From an uncultured Bdellovibrionales bacterium (lineage in GTDB: Bacteria > Bdellovibrionota > Bdellovibrionia > Bdellovibrionales > UBA1609), in NCBI GenBank assembly GCA_938002015.1, contig CALLAU010000044.1, positions 62,001 through 126,000 on the forward strand: a DNA stretch of 64,000 nt, given 5' to 3'. Position 1 is the stretch's first letter. Each line of letters starts with the position of its first letter. The position numbers and the translations under genes are program-made. The notes beneath the pieces are model-generated. The model did not search any database. It was given only the letters and a program-made list of their open reading frames with translations, and had not been told where the DNA came from. Of the stretch, positions 55,034 through 62,597 are shown one piece after another.

Positions 55034-55117
55034 AGTAAAATCCCCTTTTAATTAAGATACTTTAAATAAATTTATATATTAATATATCAAAAAAATAAAT
55101 AAAATATCTGTTTAGAT

Positions 55118-55552
55118 TTAGACAAGAGTATCAGAGTTTATTTTCTCAGTTCTGCCTTGATGTCTTCCACCTTCAAATTCAGATTTTAAGAAAACATCAA
55201 TTATCTGTTTAATCTCATCAATGGATAAGAGCCTTGCTCCTAGGCAAAGTACATTAGCATTATTATGATTTCTTGATAGTTTAGCAGATTCTTCATTCCA
55301 GCAAAGAGCAGCCCTTATATTTTGAAATTTATTAGCTCTCATGGCCATTCCTTGCCCCGAACCGCAGACAAGTATTCCTAGGTCAGCTTCATTTCTTAGT
55401 ATGCTTGAGCAGACAAGATTTGCAAAATCTGGATAATCAACTCTTTGAGTATTTGAGCACCCAAGGTTTATGATTTCATGATTTTTAAGAAAAGTTAGGA
55501 TTTGCTCTTTTACTTCAAATCCTGCGTGATCACTACCTAATGCGATACGCAT
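55118..55552 (-). CDS. rpiB: Ribose-5-phosphate isomerase B
   Basis: A 144-residue RpiB/LacAB-family enzyme converting ribose-5-P and ribulose-5-P. Motifs: IALGSDHAGFEVK, VDYPDFAN, and catalytic Cys in LVCGSGQGMAM; SRNHNNANVLCLGARL. Adjacent to fabF with no gap, as commonly seen with glyA. Confidence 0.95.
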   Translation of the reverse strand: MRIALGSDHAGFEVKEQILTFLKNHEIINLGCSNTQRVDYPDFANLVCSSILRNEADLGILVCGSGQGMAMRANKFQNIRAALCWNEESAKLSRNHNNANVLCLGARLLSIDEIKQIIDVFLKSEFEGGRHQGRTEKINSDTLV

Positions 55553-56812
55553 TTAAACTTTTCCAAAAATAAGAGTAGAGTTTGTTCCACCAAAACCAAA
55601 ACTATTGTTCATAACAGCCTTAAGCTCTTTTTCTCTAGCGGTTCCAGGAACATAATCTAAGTCACATTCTGTACTCGGGTTATCAAGATTAATAGTAGGA
55701 GGAACTGTTTTTTTGTACAAAGCCATAAGTGAAAAAACAGATTCAATTGCTCCAGCTGCTCCAAGAGAATGACCCATCATACTTTTTGTTGAACTCACCC
55801 AGAGGTTCTTAGCACTGTTTCCAAAAACTTTTTTTAAAGCCTCTGTTTCAATGACATCGCCAACAGGTGTACTCGTACCGTGAGCGTTAACATAACCAAT
55901 ATCTTCAACATTTAAGCCGGAATCATTAACAGCGTGTTGCATTGAGAGTGCAGCTCCAGTTCCACCAGGAGAAGGGGAGGTGATGTGATAAGCATCACAG
56001 GAAAGTCCGTAACCTAAAACTTCTCCATAAATTTTTGCTCCTCGTTTAAAAGCAATTTCATAATCCTCTAGAATAAGAGTTGCTGCACCTTCAGCTAAAA
56101 CAAAGCCATCTCTGCCATCATCAAAAGGGCGAGATGCCGCATGTGGATCCTCATTTCTAGTTGATAAAGCTCTCATTGAGGAAAAACCACCAATGGCCAT
56201 CTTACAAACAACTGATTCTGCACCACCAACAACCATAGCATCGCAGTGACCTGATCTAATATAATTTGTTGCTTCCCCTATAGCGTGAGCACCAGAAGCA
56301 CACGCGCTTGTTACAACATAATTTGGACCTTCTAAGCCATACTTCATTGCTATATGGCCAGGAGCAAGGTTTGCAATAGTACTTGGAATAAAGAAAGGAC
56401 TGATTCTACTAGGTCCTTTTTCCATTAAATTTTTATACTGAGTCTCAATATAAGGAAGACCTCCCATACCAACACCCATAAGACATCCCACTCTTTGTGA
56501 GTTTGTTTCATTAAGTGCTAGCCCTGAGTCAAGAACAGCTTCATCAGTTGCTGCAAGTGAGAGGTGGATAAACCTATCCATTTTCTTTTGTTCTTTTTTT
56601 GGAACCCACTTTTCAGCATCAAAACCAGTCACTTCTCCAGCGATCTGAGTTTTAAAGCCTTCAGTATCAAAGAGAGTGATTTTATCAATCCCTGACTTCC
56701 CATTAACACAAGACTCCCAGCTCGTTGGAACTGAAAGTCCAAGAGGACTTACTAAACCTAAACCCGTTACAACAACTCTTCTCGACTCTTTAGCTGGCCT
56801 TGTGAAAGTCAT
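55553..56812 (-). CDS. fabF: Beta-ketoacyl-ACP synthase II
   Basis: A 419-residue condensing enzyme for elongation in type II fatty acid synthesis. The Cys-His-His site is visible: VTSACASGAHAIG (Cys about 170), NAHGTSTPVGD, and MMGHSLGAAGA; it ends SFGFGGTNSTLIF. A terminator hairpin lies between acpP and its start, which may set its level below that of acpP. Confidence 0.97.
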   Translation of the reverse strand: MTFTRPAKESRRVVVTGLGLVSPLGLSVPTSWESCVNGKSGIDKITLFDTEGFKTQIAGEVTGFDAEKWVPKKEQKKMDRFIHLSLAATDEAVLDSGLALNETNSQRVGCLMGVGMGGLPYIETQYKNLMEKGPSRISPFFIPSTIANLAPGHIAMKYGLEGPNYVVTSACASGAHAIGEATNYIRSGHCDAMVVGGAESVVCKMAIGGFSSMRALSTRNEDPHAASRPFDDGRDGFVLAEGAATLILEDYEIAFKRGAKIYGEVLGYGLSCDAYHITSPSPGGTGAALSMQHAVNDSGLNVEDIGYVNAHGTSTPVGDVIETEALKKVFGNSAKNLWVSSTKSMMGHSLGAAGAIESVFSLMALYKKTVPPTINLDNPSTECDLDYVPGTAREKELKAVMNNSFGFGGTNSTLIFGKV

Positions 56813-56847
56813 CCTTAAAGTCCTCCTCTTACTTCTAAATTATATAA

Positions 56848-56877
56848 AAAACTCTCTTTAAAAAATGAGAGAGTTTT
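56848..56877 (-). terminator. Intra-operon terminator/attenuator between acpP and fabF
   Basis: On the minus strand AAAACTCTCT and AGAGAGTTTT form a 10-bp stem with a 10-base loop, starting at the acpP stop codon and followed by T-rich sequence. It lies inside the fab gene run, so it would give partial termination after acpP. Confidence 0.65.
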
Positions 56878-57109
56878 AAGCGTTCTTAGATTGAACGTAA
56901 GTAGCAACATCACCAACTGTTTTAAGCTTTTCAGCGTCTTCATCAGGGATTTCAATGTCATACTCTTCTTCCATTGCCATCACTAACTCAACGATATCTA
57001 AGCTATCAGCTCCTAAATCATCAATAAAAGAAGCCTCTTCTTTGATTCTATCACCCTCAACTCCAAGTTGCTCCATAATTATTGATTTGATTTTATCATC
57101 TAATGCCAT
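56876..57109 (-). CDS. acpP: Acyl carrier protein
   Basis: A 77-residue ACP. The phosphopantetheine attachment serine is Ser36 in [17 protein letters not shown]. It carries acyl chains for FabH, FabD, FabG and FabF, and is the donor for LipB. GGAGG precedes the ATG. Acidic throughout, as usual. Confidence 0.98.
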   Translation of the reverse strand: MALDDKIKSIIMEQLGVEGDRIKEEASFIDDLGADSLDIVELVMAMEEEYDIEIPDEDAEKLKTVGDVATYVQSKNA

Positions 57110-57152
57110 ATTTCCTCCATAGATGTGTTTTTATCATTATACTTACTTTTAA

Positions 57153-57896
57153 TTAATTTAAATACATTCCACCGTTAACATGAATAGTCTGACCTGTAAT
57201 ATAAGTAGACTCATCACTTAATAAAAATGCCACAGCACTAGCAATATCAGCAGTGCTTCCAAGTCGAGCTATTGGAAGCTGACTTAAGAGAGCATCTCTT
57301 TGTTTATCATCTAGCTCATCTGTCATATCTGTTTCGATAAAGCCAGGAGCCACACAATTTACCCTAATTCCTCTTGATCCTATTTCTTTTGCTACAGACT
57401 TTGAAAAAGCTTCTGTACCAGCTTTACTTGCAGCGTAATTTGCTTGGCCTGGATTACCAATAGAGCCAATCACGCTTGTTATATTAACTATCGAGCCAGA
57501 TTTCTTCTTCATCATCGGCTTAAGAACTGATTTTGTACAAAAGAAAGTGCCCCTTAAATTTGTCTCATAAACTTCATCAAAGTCTTCAGTCTTCATTCTT
57601 AATAAAAGTTGGTCTCTTGTGATTCCAGCATTATTAACAAGTCCATCGATTTGGTCCCAGCATTCTAGAACATTCTTATAAAAACTGTTTACTGATTCTT
57701 GGTCTTTTGTATTGAGTTTTAAAAGAAGGTGCCCTTCACCATCTAAAGAGGAAAAGACTTCTTTAGCTTTTCCTTCAGAGTTTGCGTAAGTTATACAAAC
57801 CTTAGCTCCAAAAGAAGAAAGTTTCTTTGCAATACCAGCCCCTATACCGCGACTAGAACCTGTGACTATAATATGTTTTCCATTTAAATCAGCCAA
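57153..57896 (-). CDS. fabG: 3-oxoacyl-ACP reductase
   Basis: A 247-residue NADPH-dependent SDR. Cofactor motif TGSSRGIGAGIA (about 12-23), NNAG, and catalytic Ser/Tyr/Lys in NITSVIGSIGNPGQANYAASKAG; C-terminal YITGQTIHVNGGMYLN is typical of FabG. Next to fabD and acpP. Confidence 0.97.
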   Translation of the reverse strand: MADLNGKHIIVTGSSRGIGAGIAKKLSSFGAKVCITYANSEGKAKEVFSSLDGEGHLLLKLNTKDQESVNSFYKNVLECWDQIDGLVNNAGITRDQLLLRMKTEDFDEVYETNLRGTFFCTKSVLKPMMKKKSGSIVNITSVIGSIGNPGQANYAASKAGTEAFSKSVAKEIGSRGIRVNCVAPGFIETDMTDELDDKQRDALLSQLPIARLGSTADIASAVAFLLSDESTYITGQTIHVNGGMYLN

Positions 57897-57931
57897 AACT
57901 TTTTTTCTAAACCCCTTATACTCTATATATC

Positions 57932-58894
57932 TTAAGAGTCTAAAAAAGACCCTGTAGATTTAAAATTATCTAAATCAGAAGTATTCAATAGTGAGTCAGT
58001 ATCACTGTCAATTTTTTTAATTAAGCCAGAAAGTGTCGTGCCTGATCCTACCTCAATATATGATTTTAATGCTGACTCTTTAAGCAGTTCTATGGTTTTA
58101 GTCCATAAAACTGACTCACTCACCTGAGTGATGATATTTGATTTTATTTGCTCAGGGTCCTCTTCAAGTTTAGCTGTTACATTTTGAATGAGCTTATACT
58201 CAGGAGTTTTAAAACCCACTAAATCAAAAAAAGCTTTCATTTTTTCTTGAGCTGGCATCATGAGTTTAGAGTGAAAAGGGGCGGATACTTTTAAAGGAAT
58301 AAGCCTGACTTTTCTTGGGGCCGGACTAAATTCGTAGGATTTTAAATTTGAATTAAGCCAATCAAGTGCCTCTTGGTGGCCACTTAAAACAACTTGACCA
58401 GGGCAGTTAAAATTAGCAGCTTGAAGGCAAAGTGTAGGGTTCTCACTTTCAACCCATTTACAAAGCTCAACAGCTTGTTCATCACTTGGTCCAATCAGTG
58501 CAGCCATTGCACCAACTCCAACAGGTACAGCTTCTTGCATAGAAGCGCCACGAAGTTTTACAGCTTTTAAAGCAGTACTAAAATCAATAACACCACTTGA
58601 AACAAGAGCTGAGTATTCACCAACTGAATGCCCAGCTACAAAATCAGGTTTAAAATCAAATTCTGATTGAAGAGTTTTAAAAGTAGAAACTGAACAAGCT
58701 AGAATCGCTGGTTGAGTATTTTCTGTAAGGCGTAGTGTTTCTTCAGGGCCTTGAAAACAAAGTTTTTTAAAATCTAGAGATAAAGCATCTGAAGCTTCTT
58801 CAAAAGACTCTTTAAAAACCTTAAAGTTATCAAAAAGCTCTTTACCCATTCCAACGTTTTGGCTTCCTTGTCCTGGAAATACTGCTGCTTTCAT
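57932..58894 (-). CDS. fabD: Malonyl-CoA-ACP transacylase
   Basis: A 320-residue FabD that loads malonyl groups onto ACP. Motifs: FPGQGSQNVGMGKEL and nucleophile in GHSVGEYSALVSSG (Ser about 91); His in SAPFHSKLM. The C-terminus is about 10 residues longer than E. coli FabD. Four bases from fabH. Confidence 0.97.
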   Translation of the reverse strand: MKAAVFPGQGSQNVGMGKELFDNFKVFKESFEEASDALSLDFKKLCFQGPEETLRLTENTQPAILACSVSTFKTLQSEFDFKPDFVAGHSVGEYSALVSSGVIDFSTALKAVKLRGASMQEAVPVGVGAMAALIGPSDEQAVELCKWVESENPTLCLQAANFNCPGQVVLSGHQEALDWLNSNLKSYEFSPAPRKVRLIPLKVSAPFHSKLMMPAQEKMKAFFDLVGFKTPEYKLIQNVTAKLEEDPEQIKSNIITQVSESVLWTKTIELLKESALKSYIEVGSGTTLSGLIKKIDSDTDSLLNTSDLDNFKSTGSFLDS

Positions 58895-58898
58895 TTTT

Positions 58899-59900
58899 TT
58901 AATACCTCATTAATAAACTACCGCTTGTAAGGCCTCCGCCAAAAGCTGTAAGTAATAAGTTTTGACCACGTTTAATTCTTCCATCTGTTATAGCTCTATG
59001 AAGAGAAACAGGAATGGTTGCTGCAGAGTTGTTCCCCATTTTTTCAATTTCAACGACAACTTTATCCATTGGGAATTTAAAAAGTTTTGCAACAGATTCA
59101 ATAATTCTTACATTTGCTTGATGTGGAATAAGCCAATCAATTTTTTCAGGACTAAAATCAGCTTCTTCTAAAACTTCTTTACTGCATTTAGCCATTGTCT
59201 TTGTAGCGTTTTTAAAGATTTCTCTGCCTTCCATTTTAATCTTGTGCATATTATTATCAATCATTTCATGAGATGGAGGAACTGCAGATCCTCCATAGGG
59301 CATTGTAAGAAGAGGGCCTAGATTCCCATCAGCTCTTAGCTTATGGGCTATGATTTCAGATTCATCACCATCTTCAGCGCGGCTTATAATAGCAGCTCCA
59401 GCACCGTCACTAAAAAGAATGCACGTTCCTCTATCTTTATAATCAACATATCTAGAGAGTATTTCGGCTCCAACAATAAGAATGTTCTTATACGCTCCTG
59501 TTTTTATCATTTGATCTGTAATTGAAAGTGCATACAAAAAGCCTGTGCATGCTGAAGCAATATCTAGAGCACCACATTTTAATTTAGTTCCAAATTTCTC
59601 ATTAATTTTATGCTGAAGAACGGAAGCTGAGTTTGGCATTGTCTGATCTCCTGAGCTTGTAGCAAAAAAGATAAAATCAATCTCTTTAGGGCTTATTCCA
59701 GCATTTTTAATGGCCTCTTCAGCAGCGATAATACCTAAATCTGTTGTGACTTGATTATCTGCAGCTATTGGTCTTTCGGAGATACCTGTTCTTTCAATGA
59801 TCCACTCATGGTTTGTATCAACCATTTTTTCTAGATCGTAATTCGTTAGTCTCTTTTCAGGAAGATAGGTTCCCGTTCCTGTTATTTTCGTTTTATACAA
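58899..59900 (-). CDS. fabH: Beta-ketoacyl-ACP synthase III
   Basis: A 333-residue initiating condensing enzyme. Active Cys118 in ASACTGF, His in IPHQANVRI, and Asn in MGNNSAATIPVSL. It is the first gene of the fab run, downstream of a terminator that separates it from rpmF, so it probably has its own promoter in 59901-60080. There a 12-base palindrome TCATTTAAATGA (59980-59991) could be an operator. Confidence 0.97.
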   Translation of the reverse strand: MYKTKITGTGTYLPEKRLTNYDLEKMVDTNHEWIIERTGISERPIAADNQVTTDLGIIAAEEAIKNAGISPKEIDFIFFATSSGDQTMPNSASVLQHKINEKFGTKLKCGALDIASACTGFLYALSITDQMIKTGAYKNILIVGAEILSRYVDYKDRGTCILFSDGAGAAIISRAEDGDESEIIAHKLRADGNLGPLLTMPYGGSAVPPSHEMIDNNMHKIKMEGREIFKNATKTMAKCSKEVLEEADFSPEKIDWLIPHQANVRIIESVAKLFKFPMDKVVVEIEKMGNNSAATIPVSLHRAITDGRIKRGQNLLLTAFGGGLTSGSLLMRY

Positions 59901-60080
59901 AAGAGCACACTCCTTTTTTTAGGCAACAGTTGTTAACCATAAAAATCATATAAATAAATTCAGTTAAAAAACTCTACATTCATTTAAATGAGAATCAACA
60001 CAATAGAGAGCAAGTTTAACTTCATGCACTAAAAGGAGAAAAAACCTTGATTAAACAGTTACTTAGGTAAATACGCACAA

Positions 60081-60110
60081 AAAAAGTCAGATTATTTAAT
60101 CTGACTTTTT
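60081..60110 (-). terminator. Terminator between rpmF and fabH
   Basis: AAAAAGTCAGAT / ATCTGACTTTTT pair perfectly around TATTTA, with A- and T-runs on both sides. It ends the yceD-rpmF transcript before the fab genes. Confidence 0.85.
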
Positions 60111-60168
60111 AGTAATCTTAAAATGGTTACTTTATTATAAACTTATAATTTAAAAAAAACTTATTAAT

Positions 60169-60348
60169 TTAAAGCTTTGCTGAAACAACTTCTTTACCGT
60201 CATAATATCCGCAACTAGTGCAAACGTTATGAGGCTTTACAACAGAACCGCAGTTTTTACACTCGTGGATTGTTGGCTTATTTAAAGCGTTATGAGAGCG
60301 GCGCATGCCTCTTCTAGATCTTGAAATTTTACTTTTTGGACTCGCCAT
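60169..60348 (-). CDS. rpmF: 50S ribosomal protein L32
   Basis: A 59-codon gene encoding L32: N-terminal MASPKSKISRSRRGMRRSHN and two zinc-type CxxC pairs, CKNC and CTSC, followed by GYYDGKEV. Basic and small as expected. It follows yceD, the conserved order, but plsX is absent between it and fabH. AGGAG lies upstream of the ATG. Confidence 0.97.
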   Translation of the reverse strand: MASPKSKISRSRRGMRRSHNALNKPTIHECKNCGSVVKPHNVCTSCGYYDGKEVVSAKL

Positions 60349-60442
60349 TTTTGAAACTCCTAATAATTAAAAGAGTGAATATAGTAGTGATTTGAGCAAA
60401 AAATCAACCCCTATCTTAAAAAATATAATGAAATAGAGTTAA

Positions 60443-60961
60443 TTACTGTAATTTACCCTTTAATTTCTCTAATTCAGCAAAAGGGTTTGTTTTTTCTTCA
60501 GCTTTTGAAAGCCAGCCTTTTTCAACAGCATTGTTGTAATGAGGACAACTCTTAAGACATTTCTCACCATATTTATAGACTTGAACTGGAGTATCTAAAA
60601 CGACAAGCTCTCTAATGAACTCTGAAGCGTCCCAATCATTTGATTTTATTAGGAAAAACCCTTGGTCTTCTCCTTCAGTTTCAACTTGAGTGGAGAGGAA
60701 ATCATCAATTGTAATTTTTATAGGTTTGTTTACATCTTCACCACATCTTGAGCAGTTTAGAGGCTGAATAAGATTAATAAGGCCTTTTACTGAGTAGTGA
60801 AAACTGTCTATTGGTTGAACCTTAAATTGGACCATATTTGAAGAGTCTTTAAGTGAGATCTCTTTTAAATTTGTGTTTTCATTTATAGCATCAGCCTTAA
60901 ATTCAAAGTCTTCACCTTCGTAAGGAATATTTTCTAAATTAATGAGGAATTTCGATAACAT
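60443..60961 (-). CDS. yceD: YceD/DUF177 family protein, 23S rRNA accumulation factor
   Basis: A 172-residue DUF177 protein: LENIPYEGEDFEF at the start, two CxxC-like pairs (NCSRCGEDV and KCLKSCPHYN) and the acidic middle, ending in FAELEKLKGKLQ. YceD affects 23S rRNA levels in E. coli and maize, and its gene is usually followed by rpmF, as here. I start at ATG 60961; the frame is open to a TTG at 60988. Confidence 0.9.
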   Translation of the reverse strand: MLSKFLINLENIPYEGEDFEFKADAINENTNLKEISLKDSSNMVQFKVQPIDSFHYSVKGLINLIQPLNCSRCGEDVNKPIKITIDDFLSTQVETEGEDQGFFLIKSNDWDASEFIRELVVLDTPVQVYKYGEKCLKSCPHYNNAVEKGWLSKAEEKTNPFAELEKLKGKLQ

Positions 60962-61042
60962 AGCTAATGTCATCACCATAAAAACCAATTAAATCAAGCA
61001 TTTTAGAAAATATTCAAATTTTCAGAGTTAAGTTATGATTCT

Positions 61043-61138
61043 ATGAAAGTCTTGATTTCATCGTTTTCACATCATAAAAAAGTCTTAAAATTCATTGAAA
61101 AAATCTTATCAGATTGGGGACCTCTAGAACATGCTTAA
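61043..61138 (+). CDS. Possible 31-codon upstream ORF
   Basis: ATG at 61043 opens a frame of 31 codons (starts MKVLISSFSHHKK) whose TAA overlaps the ATG of the next gene by 8 bases. The ribosome site is weak. It could be a coupling or leader peptide, or chance; nothing in its sequence is diagnostic. Confidence 0.25.
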   Translation: MKVLISSFSHHKKVLKFIEKILSDWGPLEHA

Positions 61139-62564
61139 ACTCAACTTTTTCCTTACAGGCTTAGCCTTTCTTTTTTCTATAAACGTTTTTGCTAAAAACA
61201 CACCTGCTGTGAGTACAGTTTTAGATCAATCACCAATTAAAACAGATGAAAAGTTTCTTATAGAGCTCTTTAACTATGAAGAGTATGTGTACAGCCAGTC
61301 AAAAAAGACAGAGATTGGAGATCAACTAGAACTTAAAACAAGGTTTAGGTACCAGTTTAGTGATAAGGGCTGGGCTTCATTTGGTTTTACAACAATTCCT
61401 GAAGAAAACAGGTTTGATAATAAAACCTCAGAGTTTGAGTTAAGGTCAGGGTATAGCTATGACGCTTTTACAGCACAAGTAGATTTAACTCTAAATACGA
61501 GTGATTCTGATGGAGGAATTACGTTCGGTCCAGATGTAGATTCTGAGAACTCTTTTTTAAGATATCAAATGACAGATAAGTTAAGACTTACATTCTTTCC
61601 ATTTAATTTTAATGGTGAAGTTGGAGTTGAGTTTAACACTAATGATGTGACAAGAATATTTTTTGTTGATGATGCTCCATCAGTTATTAATGTTACTCCA
61701 AATGATGAAGATAGGATTGTTATGAAAACAATCCCTGGATTTGAATTAAGTTATAATGATTTTGATGACGATGGAAATGGACTCTCTCTTTATGGCGGTC
61801 TAGGAACAGCGACTTACCTTTATCCAAATGATCCAAATTTTGATATTACACAAACTGCAGCAGCTTTAAGTTGGTCAAGAAATGAAGACATTGGTTATAA
61901 GTTTGGAGCTTTATTAAGAAAAGATAATAGTTTTACCAGTTTTCAATATGTTGGTCATACAGAAGATGCTGAAACTGGAGCTCTCTTAAAGTCAGCGGCC
62001 TCTTTTTATTCCTTAAATAGACTTGGTAAATTCATGCTTGAGTTTGAAACAACGGCAACAGAAGCTGGGTCTCAGCCTTACAGGCTAAGCAGATCAGATA
62101 ACTGGTTTGAAACTGGTGATCCAATAGGAGCGGATGCTTTACAAAGGGTTTATAAGGATAGAAATGGAGACCTTCAAAACTGGGTTGGTGAATGGGGTGT
62201 AGCAGCTTCACTTAAGTTAGGTGTAGCAAAACAAGGATACACTCCTTACCTTTCTTATAAGTATCAAGATGAAAATTTTATTTTTAGAGAAAGAGAATCT
62301 GCTCACAGACTTAGAACTAATAATGAGTCTGAGTCACATGGGGGCTTACATAGATTAGGTTTTGGAGCTTACCTTTATAAAGGTAACTTTATTATTAACC
62401 CTAGGTTTGAATACCTACTTGCAGAAAACGATGTGTTCTCAGATAGAAACGATGTGACACAGGAAAGAATCATTAGCGGTTTTAAAGACCAAGACTTTCT
62501 GCTTTTCATTAACGTAGCATACTTTTTTGATAAGAGAACTGGTCCAAGAACATTTAGACTGTAA
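61131..62564 (+). CDS. Outer-membrane beta-barrel-like protein
   Basis: A 477-residue exported protein: signal peptide (about 1-22, ending NVFAK) and a body rich in alternating aromatic/polar strands (ELRSGYSYDAFTAQVDLTL, PYLSYKYQDENFIF, FLLFINVAYFFD) typical of outer-membrane barrels. Acidic Asp/Asn turns are frequent. No family recognised. A lipoprotein gene follows after 33 bases. Confidence 0.7.
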   Translation: MLKLNFFLTGLAFLFSINVFAKNTPAVSTVLDQSPIKTDEKFLIELFNYEEYVYSQSKKTEIGDQLELKTRFRYQFSDKGWASFGFTTIPEENRFDNKTSEFELRSGYSYDAFTAQVDLTLNTSDSDGGITFGPDVDSENSFLRYQMTDKLRLTFFPFNFNGEVGVEFNTNDVTRIFFVDDAPSVINVTPNDEDRIVMKTIPGFELSYNDFDDDGNGLSLYGGLGTATYLYPNDPNFDITQTAAALSWSRNEDIGYKFGALLRKDNSFTSFQYVGHTEDAETGALLKSAASFYSLNRLGKFMLEFETTATEAGSQPYRLSRSDNWFETGDPIGADALQRVYKDRNGDLQNWVGEWGVAASLKLGVAKQGYTPYLSYKYQDENFIFRERESAHRLRTNNESESHGGLHRLGFGAYLYKGNFIINPRFEYLLAENDVFSDRNDVTQERIISGFKDQDFLLFINVAYFFDKRTGPRTFRL

Positions 62565-62597
62565 ATTTAGTTAAGAAAAATAGGGAGATTTAATTAA

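Noticed and set aside
60047..60072. AAAGGAG followed by a seven-codon TTG-started mini-ORF on the plus strand
   Set aside because: Too short to support; followed by a terminator that already serves the minus-strand genes. Could be part of a small RNA but no promoter is convincing.
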